A stretch of DNA of 64,000 nt. Source: Gimesia chilikensis. Lineage in GTDB: Bacteria > Planctomycetota > Planctomycetia > Planctomycetales > Planctomycetaceae. Shown one piece after another: positions 55,033-63,831 of this stretch. Where the stretch lies: positions 310,001-374,000 of the forward strand of contig NZ_VTSR01000009.1 of the NCBI RefSeq assembly GCF_008329715.1. The letters run 5' to 3'. Positions within the stretch are counted from its first letter, which is position 1. Each line of letters starts with the position of its first letter. A model generated the notes under the pieces. The model was not told the DNA's origin, made no database searches, and saw nothing but the letters and a program-made list of their open reading frames with translations. A program made the position numbers and the translations under genes.

Positions 55033-56310
55033 TTACCGGCCGTTTTTCCACTGGTGGTAGTGTTGCGTTCCCCGTCCGGCCCGGGTGTGGTTGTTTGTGT
55101 TGAGATCCCAGCGGCCCTGGGTTTCGTTGACATTCTCACCCGACTGGTAGGTCAACTGGTCGGCAGACGTCCATTCCTCGACCCATTCGTCCTGCCAGTA
55201 GAGGGGGATGCCCAGGATCCATTTGATGAACTGCGTAAACAACAGGCAAACCGTCAGCAGGACCATCATCAATAGTGCCAGGATGGGCAGCAGCGGTCCC
55301 AGATGGCAGATGCGTTCGGCGAGCGGCCAGATTTTCGGCCAGCCGAGCAGGACGAGCAACGCTCCCAGGCTGAGGTAAGGTCCAAAGGGAATCTCGCGCG
55401 AGAGCTTGAAGAAGATGGAGACCGCCACCACCAGGAGGGCACACAGGGGGGAAATCACAAACACGGTGACCGTCGCCTGCCAGCCCAGAAAGCTGCCGAT
55501 GACGGCCATCAGGATCACGTCGCCGAAGCCCATCGCTTCCTGGCGTAACGTCCATTGACCGATGACGCGGACGGCCCAGACCACACCGCCGCCCACCACG
55601 AGCCCTACCAGGCTGACGGCCAGACCGTGCAGGTGCGGATAGGTGACGACCCACTGCGGAATCTTTTCGACAATGAAATGGTGCCGGTAATCTTCCGGGA
55701 AATAAACTCCGAACAGGCGGACCACCGAAGGCTCCTGGAACCAGACCGGCACCAGGTAGAGTACTCCGAAGACAAACGCGCCGACCACCCCGACAAACAG
55801 GGCGGGCATGGTACAACCATCGGGGATGATTTTGTGATCGAAGTCGATAAAGGTGGCGATCATCAGGGATTCGATCAGCACCAGGTGATAGAAGTAACGC
55901 AGGTTGAGCAGTCCCGCGGGAGAGAGCCAGGAATCGACGGTCACCAGGTCGGGTGCATAGGCGGAGAAGAGTCCACTGTCCTGCAGCAGTGCGCCGGCTC
56001 CCAGGGGAACTTCGGCGCAGTAGAGCAGTACGAAAATCACGCCGTTCAACAGTTCCACGAGTGCTTCGCGATGCGAGCGGCGGTAGGAATAAGTCGAGTT
56101 TTTCGACCGCGTGAGATAAACCCCGATGAGGGGCAGATGATAGCGGGAGCCGAGGTGCCGCATGCGACGAAAGACCCGTTTCCAGGCGGCCCCCACTTTT
56201 TCCTCGCGGGGTATTTCCTCGATGCAGAGGTTGATGATCCGCCCCAGTGCGGTTCCCAGCAGGAACAGCAGTGTCAGCATCAGGTAAGGATTGATACCAA
56301 AGGGGGTCAT
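55033..56310 (-). CDS. A24 prepilin peptidase-like membrane protein, zinc cysteines absent
   Basis: A 425-residue polytopic membrane protein. The catalytic aspartates of type IV prepilin peptidases are in FIDFDHKIIPDG and GFGDVILMAVIGSFLGW. The usual N-terminal cysteine cluster (CxxC...CxxC) is missing. That N-terminal region instead has RMRHLGSRYHLPLIGVYLTRSKNSTYSYRRSHREALVELLNG. It is about 150 residues longer than E. coli GspO, with a C-terminal tail. It could process DUF1559 or Flp-type pilins. It is the third gene in an operon after aroDE and aroK (24 bp). Confidence 0.85.
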   Translation of the reverse strand: MTPFGINPYLMLTLLFLLGTALGRIINLCIEEIPREEKVGAAWKRVFRRMRHLGSRYHLPLIGVYLTRSKNSTYSYRRSHREALVELLNGVIFVLLYCAEVPLGAGALLQDSGLFSAYAPDLVTVDSWLSPAGLLNLRYFYHLVLIESLMIATFIDFDHKIIPDGCTMPALFVGVVGAFVFGVLYLVPVWFQEPSVVRLFGVYFPEDYRHHFIVEKIPQWVVTYPHLHGLAVSLVGLVVGGGVVWAVRVIGQWTLRQEAMGFGDVILMAVIGSFLGWQATVTVFVISPLCALLVVAVSIFFKLSREIPFGPYLSLGALLVLLGWPKIWPLAERICHLGPLLPILALLMMVLLTVCLLFTQFIKWILGIPLYWQDEWVEEWTSADQLTYQSGENVNETQGRWDLNTNNHTRAGRGTQHYHQWKNGR

Positions 56311-56334
56311 GATCGGAAATGCTTTCGTTGTGGA

Positions 56335-56862
56335 TTAAGAATCAGCATCCAGGGCGGCGATAATTTCAGCGACGATTTCGGTCACCGTTTTGCCGCCGGT
56401 CTCGATGGTGAGGGTGGCGGCATCGCGATAGAGGGGATCGCGCTGTGCGAGCAGGGTCTCGACTTCTTCAAGCTGAGAGTTGCTGGCGGTGAGCGCCGGA
56501 CGCCGACTGCCGGTTGTGCTGTCACCGTCGATCCGCTGAATGAGGTCTGCGGCGTCAGCCTTGAGCCAGATCACCGGACCGGCCTGTTTCATTTCCGCAC
56601 GGGTCTGGTCATTCAGAATCGCACCGCCTCCCGCGGCGATCACCCGTTGATCGCCGGAGAGCAGTTGCTGCATGACCTCGCGTTCGATCTGGCGAAAGTG
56701 GGGTTCGCCTCCCTCGGCGAAGATCTCGGCAATGGTTTTGCCGGCGACGCGTTCGATTTCATCGTCGGCGTCGATCCAGTCATAACCGCGTTGTTCGGCC
56801 AGGGGGGCGGCGACGCTGCTCTTGCCGCTGCCTCGGTAGCCAATCAGGGTGATCAGGGACAT
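56335..56862 (-). CDS. aroK: Shikimate kinase
   Basis: A 175-residue P-loop kinase: Walker A GYRGSGKSSVA, WIDADDEIE with the shikimate-binding Asp, FRQIEREVMQQLL with the conserved Arg, and the AAGGGAILND loop. It phosphorylates shikimate for aromatic amino acid synthesis. It follows aroDE by 12 bp. Confidence 0.94.
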   Translation of the reverse strand: MSLITLIGYRGSGKSSVAAPLAEQRGYDWIDADDEIERVAGKTIAEIFAEGGEPHFRQIEREVMQQLLSGDQRVIAAGGGAILNDQTRAEMKQAGPVIWLKADAADLIQRIDGDSTTGSRRPALTASNSQLEEVETLLAQRDPLYRDAATLTIETGGKTVTEIVAEIIAALDADS

Positions 56863-56874
56863 GCCAGGTGTTCC

Positions 56875-58371
56875 TTAGAGTTTCGCGACCGCGGAAATCC
56901 CCTTGCGAAGCGTGTTCCGCATGACATCCAGGGGGGCTTCCTTACCGGTAAACAGTTTGTATTGCGCTGCAGCCTGGCGTACGAACATTTCGATTCCGGA
57001 AACGGTTTTGCAGCCCCGCTCGCGTGCCTGTTTGAGCAGCAGCGTGTTTTCGGGATTGTAAACCGTGTCGAAGACCAGCATATCATCGAGCAGGAAGTTC
57101 TGGGCGAACGGCGTTTCATTGACATTCGGATGCATGCCGACCGAGGTGCCGTTGACCAGAATGTCATAGTGTCCGCTGCCCCGGTTTTCCCAGGTGGTGT
57201 GAGCACAACCGAGATCCTGGGCCAGCTTTTCGCCGCGTACCCGGCTGCGGTTGGTTACCGTTAACGCACCGCCGGCATTGATGATCCCGGCGCCGATCGC
57301 ACGCGAGACACCGCCTGCACCGAGGAGCAGTACCTGTTTGCCGTCGATGGGATCATCGGAGGATTTACCTTCCGGATCGAGGCCGAGCCGGATGCTGTCG
57401 AGGGCGGCATCGTAGTCGGTGTTGCGGGCCTGCCAGATGTTCTGGTCATCTTTATAGAGGGTGTTGGCCACTCCCATGGTTTTGGAAGCCTGATCCGCGG
57501 CACCCGCGAACTTGAGGGCGCCTTCTTTGTGCGGAATGGTCACGCTGTAACCCTGAACGTTGAGGAACTCGAATTCCTTGAGCGTCTCTTCCAGGCGGTC
57601 TTTCGGAACGCGGAATGGCAGATAGACGCCGTCCAGTTTATCGTGCCGAAAGGCGATGTTGTGAATCAGCGGACTCAGGCTGTGGGCGATGGGATCACCG
57701 ATCACGCCATAAACGGGTGTTTCGGGGCCGATCTGATCGTAGCGGTAGATCTGGGTCATTTCAGAAAAGGCGAGCTGCCCCGGTGCCATTTCCCGTTCGC
57801 GACTGAAAGTGGCATACGTGAAGGGGGAGCCGTACTTGCCGCAGAGAATACGACTGATTACGCCGTACTCACCCATGCAGAATCCGACGGTGGGAACCTT
57901 GGCACTGGCGACCAGCTTGAGCATGCGAATCGAATCGCCGGGGGAATTGGCCATCGTGACCAGTTTGACGATATCCGGGTCTTTCTTGCAGAGCGACTCG
58001 TGAATCTCTTCGAGGTTATCGGGGGTCTCATCGAAGTTGTGATGACTGATGATGCGTTTGGTTTTGCCGTAGCGGGGAATTTTGTCGGCGATGTCATCTT
58101 CGATGTCGACGTATTCGACTTCGGAGACGATGGCGGTTCGCAGCAGGGCCTGCCGCTGTTCTTCGGAACCCTTCCAGCGTCCTTTATCTTCAGGACGCCG
58201 GCAGGTGATGACAACCGGGGTGGGCCGGTCTTTAATCAGTTTCGTGACGTCTGGCGTCCGGGCAATCCAGTCCAGCCTTAATTCAACGAGTTCGGCCCCC
58301 TTCTCTGAGAGGGAGCGATGTTCCATCATCATCATTTTGTGCCGGGTTCGACCGATGCTGACACAAATCAT
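56875..58371 (-). CDS. aroDE: Bifunctional 3-dehydroquinate dehydratase / shikimate dehydrogenase
   Basis: About 498 residues from ATG 58371 (ATG 58413 would add 14). The N-terminal ~220 residues are type I dehydroquinase: ELRLDW, the catalytic His in RIISHHNFDET and the Schiff-base Lys in PDIVKLVTMA. The rest is AroE: YGVIGDPIAHSLSPLIHN, the Rossmann loop LLLGAGGVSRAIGAG, and NGTSVGMHP. The same fusion is known in plants and in planctomycetes/chlamydiae. It makes two successive steps to shikimate, and AroK, encoded next, does the third. Confidence 0.95.
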   Translation of the reverse strand: MICVSIGRTRHKMMMMEHRSLSEKGAELVELRLDWIARTPDVTKLIKDRPTPVVITCRRPEDKGRWKGSEEQRQALLRTAIVSEVEYVDIEDDIADKIPRYGKTKRIISHHNFDETPDNLEEIHESLCKKDPDIVKLVTMANSPGDSIRMLKLVASAKVPTVGFCMGEYGVISRILCGKYGSPFTYATFSREREMAPGQLAFSEMTQIYRYDQIGPETPVYGVIGDPIAHSLSPLIHNIAFRHDKLDGVYLPFRVPKDRLEETLKEFEFLNVQGYSVTIPHKEGALKFAGAADQASKTMGVANTLYKDDQNIWQARNTDYDAALDSIRLGLDPEGKSSDDPIDGKQVLLLGAGGVSRAIGAGIINAGGALTVTNRSRVRGEKLAQDLGCAHTTWENRGSGHYDILVNGTSVGMHPNVNETPFAQNFLLDDMLVFDTVYNPENTLLLKQARERGCKTVSGIEMFVRQAAAQYKLFTGKEAPLDVMRNTLRKGISAVAKL

Positions 58372-58646
58372 GGGACTGTTTCGACTTTCTATATGGGATC
58401 TGAACGATTCCACAGACGGTTCCGGACGTACCTTCCCCTGAACCTGGAATCAGTAAGCGACATTAAAGTGTTCCCCAGTGTAACCAATCTCCTGAAGCGA
58501 CTCAAATAAGAGTCTGACCGGAAGTCAGGTTTATTGCCCGGTTTCAGGCGCCGTGACGGAACTCCGTGGAGGGCCAACGGACATTTCCCCTCGCTCCGAC
58601 GCCGACTGGTGGGGTTAGAGGGATTATACCATTGCTCGAATCCGGG

Positions 58647-58675
58647 TTGACCAAATATAACGAACGTTATATAAC
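58647..58675 (+). promoter_or_regulatory. Promoter of the cupin-tetR operon
   Basis: TTGACC (58647-58652) and TATAAC (58670-58675) with a 17-bp spacer are near consensus. Both operator palindromes lie across the spacer and -10, so repressor binding would block RNA polymerase. Confidence 0.75.
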
Positions 58676-58686
58676 GGTCGTTATAT
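58655..58686. promoter_or_regulatory. Tandem overlapping TetR operators
   Basis: Two perfect 18-bp inverted repeats ATATAACG-NN-CGTTATAT, at 58655-58672 (centre AA) and 58669-58686 (centre GT), overlap by 4 bp with centres 14 bp apart. They lie over the promoter and upstream of the tetR gene's own operon, so the regulator very likely binds here and represses itself. Confidence 0.85.
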
Positions 58687-58720
58687 TTACAACTTCAATT
58701 ACTTTGACCAGGAGAAAATC

Positions 58721-59233
58721 ATGATTCAGGCGACAGATCAGAGCGTGCATGGAGACGGCTATGACTGCTTTGAAGCGGGTCCGCTGGAGAGCTGGACGCG
58801 GTTCAAGCTCACGCCGCCGGACGCGCCGATGCCGGTCCGCGGAAAATATTTTTTACGAAAGCTACTCAATTCGGACGGGCTGGAGATGTCGGTCAATGTG
58901 CTGCCTGCGGGCCGCGAGATGCCGTTCGTCCATCGCCACCAGGCGAACGACGAGATTTACTTCGTGATCCAGGGCCGGGGACAGTTTCAGGCGGGGGAGG
59001 AGCTGTTTGAGGTTTCGGACGGATTCTTTATTCGACTTTCGCCCGAAGTGCCGCGCGTCTGGCGAAACCACAGCGAGGAGCCGTTATACTATCTGGTGAT
59101 CCAGTACCGTGCGGACAGTAGTGTCACCGGCGGCATTCTGGATGGCGAACGCCTGGAACAACACCCGATTGTCTGGAAAGAGAGTCCTGCAGATGAACCA
59201 GCCCACGGATCGGAAACAACGCTCCCGGAATAA
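58721..59233 (+). CDS. Cupin-domain protein
   Basis: A 170-residue protein with one cupin barrel. Motif 1 is around PFVHRHQANDEIYFVIQGRGQF (residues about 67-88) with His, His and Glu ligands; motif 2 is around SDGFFIRLSPEVPRVWRNHS (about 98-117). It starts 34 nt after the operator with GGAG before ATG. It is the first gene of an operon with tetR, which overlaps its end by 41 bp. The catalysed reaction is unknown. Such cupins are often dioxygenases or isomerases acting on small aromatic or sugar compounds. Confidence 0.85.
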   Translation: MIQATDQSVHGDGYDCFEAGPLESWTRFKLTPPDAPMPVRGKYFLRKLLNSDGLEMSVNVLPAGREMPFVHRHQANDEIYFVIQGRGQFQAGEELFEVSDGFFIRLSPEVPRVWRNHSEEPLYYLVIQYRADSSVTGGILDGERLEQHPIVWKESPADEPAHGSETTLPE

Positions 59234-59765
59234 GATTCTGGACGCCGCCCTGCGTACGTTCAAACAACAGGGGTACGTCGGCAGTGGCGTGGATGGAATC
59301 ATGGAAGCCGCCGGCATGACTTCCGGCGCGTTTTATGGTCATTTCAGTTCGAAGTCTGATGTGCTGGGCGAGGCTTTTGTCCATTCATTTATCGAAGATC
59401 AGGCGGCAATGAACGGCGCTCTGAGTGAATGTGAGACGCCGGAGCAACTGATCGAAATCATGCAGAAGTACCTGTCGAGTAAGCATTGCGAGCAGGTGGA
59501 GGAGGGATGTTCGATCCCTCCTCTGCTGTCCGACCTGGGGCGCGCGGATGCAGAGACGAAGGCCCGGTTCGAGGAAGTCATCCAGTGGATGGTCGCGCAG
59601 TTTCAGGAGCGTTCAGACAACGAATTCAGCCGCCAGGAAATTCTCGCGACGCTGGCCCTCTGTTTTGGCGGCCTGTCGCTGGCGCGCGCAGTCAACTCCC
59701 CTGCCCTGTCCCGACAGATTCTCTCTGCCTGTCGGAAGCAGTTGCCGATTCAGAAGTGCGACTAA
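59193..59765 (+). CDS. TetR-family transcriptional repressor
   Basis: A 190-residue protein from ATG 59193. An earlier start at 59109 would put 28 residues that do not belong to the family before the helix-turn-helix. The HTH is ILDAALRTFKQQGYVGSGVDGIMEAAGMTSGAFYGHFSSKSDVL, typical TetR. The start lies inside the cupin gene. The tandem operator upstream of the cupin is its likely binding site. The ligand is unknown. Confidence 0.92.
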   Translation: MNQPTDRKQRSRNKILDAALRTFKQQGYVGSGVDGIMEAAGMTSGAFYGHFSSKSDVLGEAFVHSFIEDQAAMNGALSECETPEQLIEIMQKYLSSKHCEQVEEGCSIPPLLSDLGRADAETKARFEEVIQWMVAQFQERSDNEFSRQEILATLALCFGGLSLARAVNSPALSRQILSACRKQLPIQKCD

Positions 59766-60101
59766 ATGTCGCAGGTCGATTCGTTATCATCGTGCATTTC
59801 GGCGAAATCTGTTGCGCCGGCGTTTCCGGTGCTCCCTAATCTAAACCCGGACTGTTTCCGGCCTTTCATATTTTCCACACCGGGTTAGAATAGACTTTAT
59901 GATCCAGATCTATTCAGGTTCCTGTGTTGTTTCGCTGACGCCGCCCGAGGTACAGGCGTAACTGATTCCCAGGAGCAACCTGCCCGTATTGATACAACCT
60001 AGACGACATCCTGTAGTGGTCCACCGATCTCTTACGCTCACAGGAGTCAGCCTGGAAACAACGCCAGAAGTCCCCCTGGTTCAACAGAAAAGGCTGCAGA
60101 G
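59766..60101. other. Intergenic region upstream of the ethylene-receptor-like kinase
   Basis: About 336 bp. It should hold the kinase promoter. No gene, RNA or strong hairpin was recognised. Confidence 0.5.
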
Positions 60102-62522
60102 ATGGGTGAGTTTTTCACCAAATTATTTGACACATCAGATTATCCCCCCCGCTGGGATTGCGGAAACTGGAGTGACGGTGAAGGCTGGTTGCACATCCTG
60201 TCGGACATCGGCACCTGGTCGGCTTATACGGCGATTCCGATAGTGCTGCTGTACTTTGCCGCCAAGCGCAAAGATTTTCCGTTCACGAAACTGTTTGGTC
60301 TATTCGCAGCGTTCATTCTGCTGTGCGGCACCGTGCACCTGGTGGAAGCGATTATCTTCTGGTATCCGGTTTATCGGATCTCGGGACTGCTCAAGCTGGC
60401 GACCGCTGTCGTTTCCTGGATCGCAGTGATCATATTAATCCGCTATGCACCGCGGATCCTGCATCTACCATCCATGATGGCGACCAACAAACAGCTGGTC
60501 GATGAGATTGAACAACGCAAGCAGGTGGAACGCGACCTGCGCTGGCTGCAGGCCCGGTATGAAGCTTTTTTGAGCGGCACCAGCAGTATTATCTGGACGA
60601 CGGATGCGCAGGGGAATTTTATCGTGCCCCAGACGTCCTGGCAGCGATTCACGGGGCAACCCTGGAACGAACACAAAGACAGTGGCTGGCTGAATGCGGT
60701 GCTGCCGGAAGACCGTTCTGAAATCACGGGCCTCTGGAGTTCATCAACGAAAGACCGGGCCAGCCGCCAGATCCAGGGGCACATCTGGCATGCGGAGAGC
60801 CAGAGCTATCGCCCGGTGATTACCGAAGCGGTTCCCGTGATCGATCAGTCTGGTCAGGTCCGGGAATGGGTGGGTACGGTGAGTGACATTCACGAGCAGC
60901 GACGGGCGGAAGAGAGCCTGAGTGCGGCCGAAGCGCGGGCCAGCCAGCGACTGAAGGAGCTGGAACTGATTTACGAAACCGCCCCGGTGGGGATGAGTTT
61001 AATCGATCAGCAGTATCGCTGCCTGCGCATCAATGAGCGGCACGCACAGATGAACGGGATCTCCCGCCATCAGCAACTGGGCCGGCAGGTAGAAGAACTG
61101 ATGCCGGGCATCGCCGATCAGATTCAGCCCCTGTATGAGACCGTGTTTGAAACAGGTAAACCGGTTGAGAACTACGAAATCTACGCCCAGACTCCCGGCG
61201 ATGACGAGCGTCACTGCTGGCTGATGAATTTTCATCCCCTCGTGGATGAAACGGAAGCGGTCTGGGCCGTCAGCTGTATCATCCAGGACATCACCGACCG
61301 CAAGCAGCTGGAAGAGACGTTGCGTAAAAGTGAGCAGGCGGCCCTGCAGGCGAACCTGGCGAAAAGTGAATTTCTGGCCAACATGAGCCATGAAATCCGG
61401 ACGCCGATGGCTGCGATCGCGGGCTACGCCGACATGCTGCTGGAACGTCTGCAGGAGCCTGACGACCGGCAGTGTGTGATCGTCATGAAGCGGAACGGCG
61501 AATACCTGCTCGAACTGATTAACGATATTCTCGACCTGTCGCGAATCGAAGCCGGGAAACTGGAGGTCGAACTCGAACCGGTTTCCCTGCCTGTGTTGAT
61601 CGGCGAGATCCAGTCGCTGATGCATGTACGGGCACAAGAGAAAGAGCTGGATCTGACCGTCAAGTTCGTGGGCAAGGTCCCCGAGACGATCCAGACAGAT
61701 TCGATTCGACTCAGGCAGGTGCTGATCAACCTGCTGGGCAATGCCATCAAGTTCACCGACGAGGGAGAAGTCCGACTGGGCGTGCGGCTCATCTCCGATT
61801 CCGAGCCTCCCGAGATTGAATTTGCGGTACAGGACACGGGGATCGGCATCCCTGAAGAGCAGCAGAAAAAACTGTTCAAGCCGTTCTCGCAGGGGGACAC
61901 TTCGGTGACCCGCGCTTATGGCGGCAGTGGGTTGGGGCTGGCGATCAGCAAACGACTGGTAAGCATGCTGAAAGGTTCGATCTGGGTGACCAGCGAGGTC
62001 GGTGAGGGCTCGGTCTTTCATGTGCGGCTGCCCCTGGATTCCCTGGAAGATGTGCCGCTGATCGAACCGGACCTGACAACGCTGTCAGCAGAAGAGACCA
62101 CTGCAGAGTCAGACGTGCTGCCCGTGCTCAACTGCAGGGTGCTGGTGGTCGACGACCGCCGCGAGATCCGCCACATCTGTCAGCACTTCCTGGAAAAAGC
62201 GGGCGCGACGGTTCAGCTGGCGCAGGACGGCCAGGCCGGCGTCGATACCATTCTGGCGGCACGGGAAAGCAACGCAGCCTATGATGTGATCCTGATGGAT
62301 ATGCAGATGCCGCGCCTGGGTGGGCTGGAGGCGACTGCGGTTTTACGTGCCCAGGGGGTCGAGACGCCGATCATCGCGCTGACCGCGGATGCGATGAAAG
62401 GGGACCGGGAACAGTGCCTGCAGGCCGGGTGCAACGACTACCTCTCCAAGCCGATCGATCATGCTCAGCTGGTGGAGATCGTGTGGAAGTATTCGCACGG
62501 AGATCAGCGGGAGGCTGAGTAG
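60102..62522 (+). CDS. Hybrid histidine kinase with an ethylene-receptor-type sensor domain
   Basis: An 806-residue protein. Residues about 28-120 hold three membrane helices that match the ethylene-binding domain of plant ETR1. All seven residues known for ligand or copper binding there are present, each at exactly +10: D35, Y42, I45, P46, I72, C75 and H79. A PAS pair follows (about 150-395). The kinase has the phospho-His H430 in SHEIRTPM, then DNA-like N, G1 and G2 boxes (LGNAIKFTDEGEV, DTGIGIPEEQQ, GGSGLGLAISK). The C-terminal receiver has phospho-Asp D733 in LMDMQMP. It should be a membrane sensor that passes phosphate to its own receiver. Ethylene binding itself is not shown by sequence. 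Confidence 0.9.
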   Translation: MGEFFTKLFDTSDYPPRWDCGNWSDGEGWLHILSDIGTWSAYTAIPIVLLYFAAKRKDFPFTKLFGLFAAFILLCGTVHLVEAIIFWYPVYRISGLLKLATAVVSWIAVIILIRYAPRILHLPSMMATNKQLVDEIEQRKQVERDLRWLQARYEAFLSGTSSIIWTTDAQGNFIVPQTSWQRFTGQPWNEHKDSGWLNAVLPEDRSEITGLWSSSTKDRASRQIQGHIWHAESQSYRPVITEAVPVIDQSGQVREWVGTVSDIHEQRRAEESLSAAEARASQRLKELELIYETAPVGMSLIDQQYRCLRINERHAQMNGISRHQQLGRQVEELMPGIADQIQPLYETVFETGKPVENYEIYAQTPGDDERHCWLMNFHPLVDETEAVWAVSCIIQDITDRKQLEETLRKSEQAALQANLAKSEFLANMSHEIRTPMAAIAGYADMLLERLQEPDDRQCVIVMKRNGEYLLELINDILDLSRIEAGKLEVELEPVSLPVLIGEIQSLMHVRAQEKELDLTVKFVGKVPETIQTDSIRLRQVLINLLGNAIKFTDEGEVRLGVRLISDSEPPEIEFAVQDTGIGIPEEQQKKLFKPFSQGDTSVTRAYGGSGLGLAISKRLVSMLKGSIWVTSEVGEGSVFHVRLPLDSLEDVPLIEPDLTTLSAEETTAESDVLPVLNCRVLVVDDRREIRHICQHFLEKAGATVQLAQDGQAGVDTILAARESNAAYDVILMDMQMPRLGGLEATAVLRAQGVETPIIALTADAMKGDREQCLQAGCNDYLSKPIDHAQLVEIVWKYSHGDQREAE

Positions 62523-62561
62523 GGCTGATCTGTTATTTGTGAATGGATGTGGCATCCCGGT

Positions 62562-62680
62562 GGGAGGACACACAGGTCCTCCGCTACTTTTCTGGGGATG
62601 CACCCGGATACTGATTCGAAAGTTTTCTCTGTCAGTTTCCTGCTCGCTGCGCTCGGCCCGAATTGCATTCGGGCTCACCC
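62562..62680. repeat. Dispersed 119-bp repeat, copy A
   Basis: Nearly the same as copy B at 63648-63766, with about nine differences by eye. It contains two palindromic cores (GGAGGAC...GTCCTCC and CCCGAATTGCATTCGGG). The right half recurs at 38937-38986. Confidence 0.9.
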
Positions 62681-62746
62681 GCGAATTATTAATAAAGCTG
62701 ACGAGTCTACGAGCGCGGTTTGAGCTGGAATGGTTGGAACGTGTTG

Positions 62747-63385
62747 TTAATCGTCGAGATTCCAGACGGCCATGTCGTCGAGCAGAAGCGTGTCGCCTTT
62801 GAGGACGAAGCGGTAGCCAGTCTTTTTGCTGTCGAGCGAGGCGTGCTGGCCGGCGACTTTCAAGCCGTTATCCAGTTGGGCGACGACCTGATCGCCCTGC
62901 ATTTCGAGCTGCAGCGTGTACCACTGGTTGGGATCGAGTTTGCCCTGGGCTTTTGCCAGCGTGATCGGTTTTGATTTCGGGTCTTTCTTGTCTTTGTCGG
63001 TGCGGAGAATCATTCCATTCTTATCGATCATCACGCGGAACAGATGCCCTTTGGGATGATTCAGACTCAGGTGAAAGAACTTTGCATCCTTGAGCTGAAA
63101 CGAACAGCGGAGCATGGAGTTGCGGTGCGGCAGTTTCCAGGTCAGCACGGCTGCATGTTTGTCGGCGGGCAGCTCTTTACCGACGAGCTGGTCTTCCGAG
63201 ACAGTCCATTCCCCTTTGTTGACGGCCCACTGCTTGCCGAGTTTTTTCTGGTCGAATGCTTCACTCTGAGTGGGCTGGCCGGTTTTGACCAGAGCCGGTT
63301 TGAGTGTGGCGTTCTTTTCCGCCTGCAAGAATGAGGGAGCCAGAACCATCACAGCCACACAGAAGCAAAGGGTTGGTTTGAACAT
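62747..63385 (-). CDS. Secreted beta-sandwich protein (DUF1080-like)
   Basis: About 212 residues from ATG 63385 (GTG 63394 is also possible). AGGAAAG lies 8 nt before the ATG. The N-terminus is a signal peptide (TLCFCVAVMVLAPSFLQA). The mature part is all-beta, with WTVSEDQLVGKE and WYTLQLEMQGDQVVAQLDNGLKV, the style of planctomycete DUF1080/LamG-like carbohydrate-binding or glycoside hydrolase-related proteins. The substrate is unknown. It stands between two copies of the repeat. Confidence 0.8.
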   Translation of the reverse strand: MFKPTLCFCVAVMVLAPSFLQAEKNATLKPALVKTGQPTQSEAFDQKKLGKQWAVNKGEWTVSEDQLVGKELPADKHAAVLTWKLPHRNSMLRCSFQLKDAKFFHLSLNHPKGHLFRVMIDKNGMILRTDKDKKDPKSKPITLAKAQGKLDPNQWYTLQLEMQGDQVVAQLDNGLKVAGQHASLDSKKTGYRFVLKGDTLLLDDMAVWNLDD

Positions 63386-63498
63386 CACGGTCACTTTCCT
63401 GAAATGGGAATCAAAGGACGAGAAATGGCGGATGGCCTATTGTAAACAGGTGCGTTTCGTGAGGGCTATCAAAAACTGTGATTTATTGTGGGGAGGAA

Positions 63499-63797
63499 CC
63501 ACGAAAGACACGAAAATCACGAAAGGACAATGTGCGGTTTGGGAAAGTGCATCTGGTTTGAAACCGGTGGCTGGCGCCATTCCGCTCAGGGTGGGAGGAT
63601 CTCCCTGGTTCCCTTGTGATTTGGATGTAGGTTGAACATCGCGAGGCGGGAGGACACTTGGGTCCTCCCCTACTTTTCTGGAGATGCATCCGGATACCGA
63701 TTCGAAAGTTTTCTCTGTCAGTTTCCTGCTCGCTGCGCTCGGCCCGAATTGCATTCGGGGCCACCCTTTTCTTTCGTGCTTTTTGTGTTTTTCGTGG
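63499..63797. mobile_element. MITE-like element with ~27-bp terminal inverted repeats
   Basis: The ends are 63499-63525 (CCACGAAAGACACGAAAATC...) and the reverse complement of 63771-63797, agreeing at about 23 of 27 positions. The element has no transposase and is about 299 bp. It encloses repeat copy B. CACGAAA-type repeats are common in planctomycete genomes. Target-site duplication is not obvious. Confidence 0.6.
63648..63766. repeat. Dispersed 119-bp repeat, copy B
   Basis: The same length as copy A (62562-62680). It ends with GGGGCCACCC rather than GGGCTCACCC. It lies inside the MITE-like element, whereas copy A has no such borders. Confidence 0.9.
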
Positions 63798-63831
63798 TAG
63801 AAAATATTTCAAGCAATTCGTGGTCGCACCA

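Noticed and set aside
55555-57264. Long plus-strand open frame (569 aa) antisense to the peptidase, aroK and aroDE genes
   Set aside because: All three opposite-strand genes have family motifs and normal spacing. The frame has none.
60999-62021. Minus-strand 340-aa frame inside the histidine kinase gene
   Set aside because: Antisense to PAS/kinase motifs, with no independent support.
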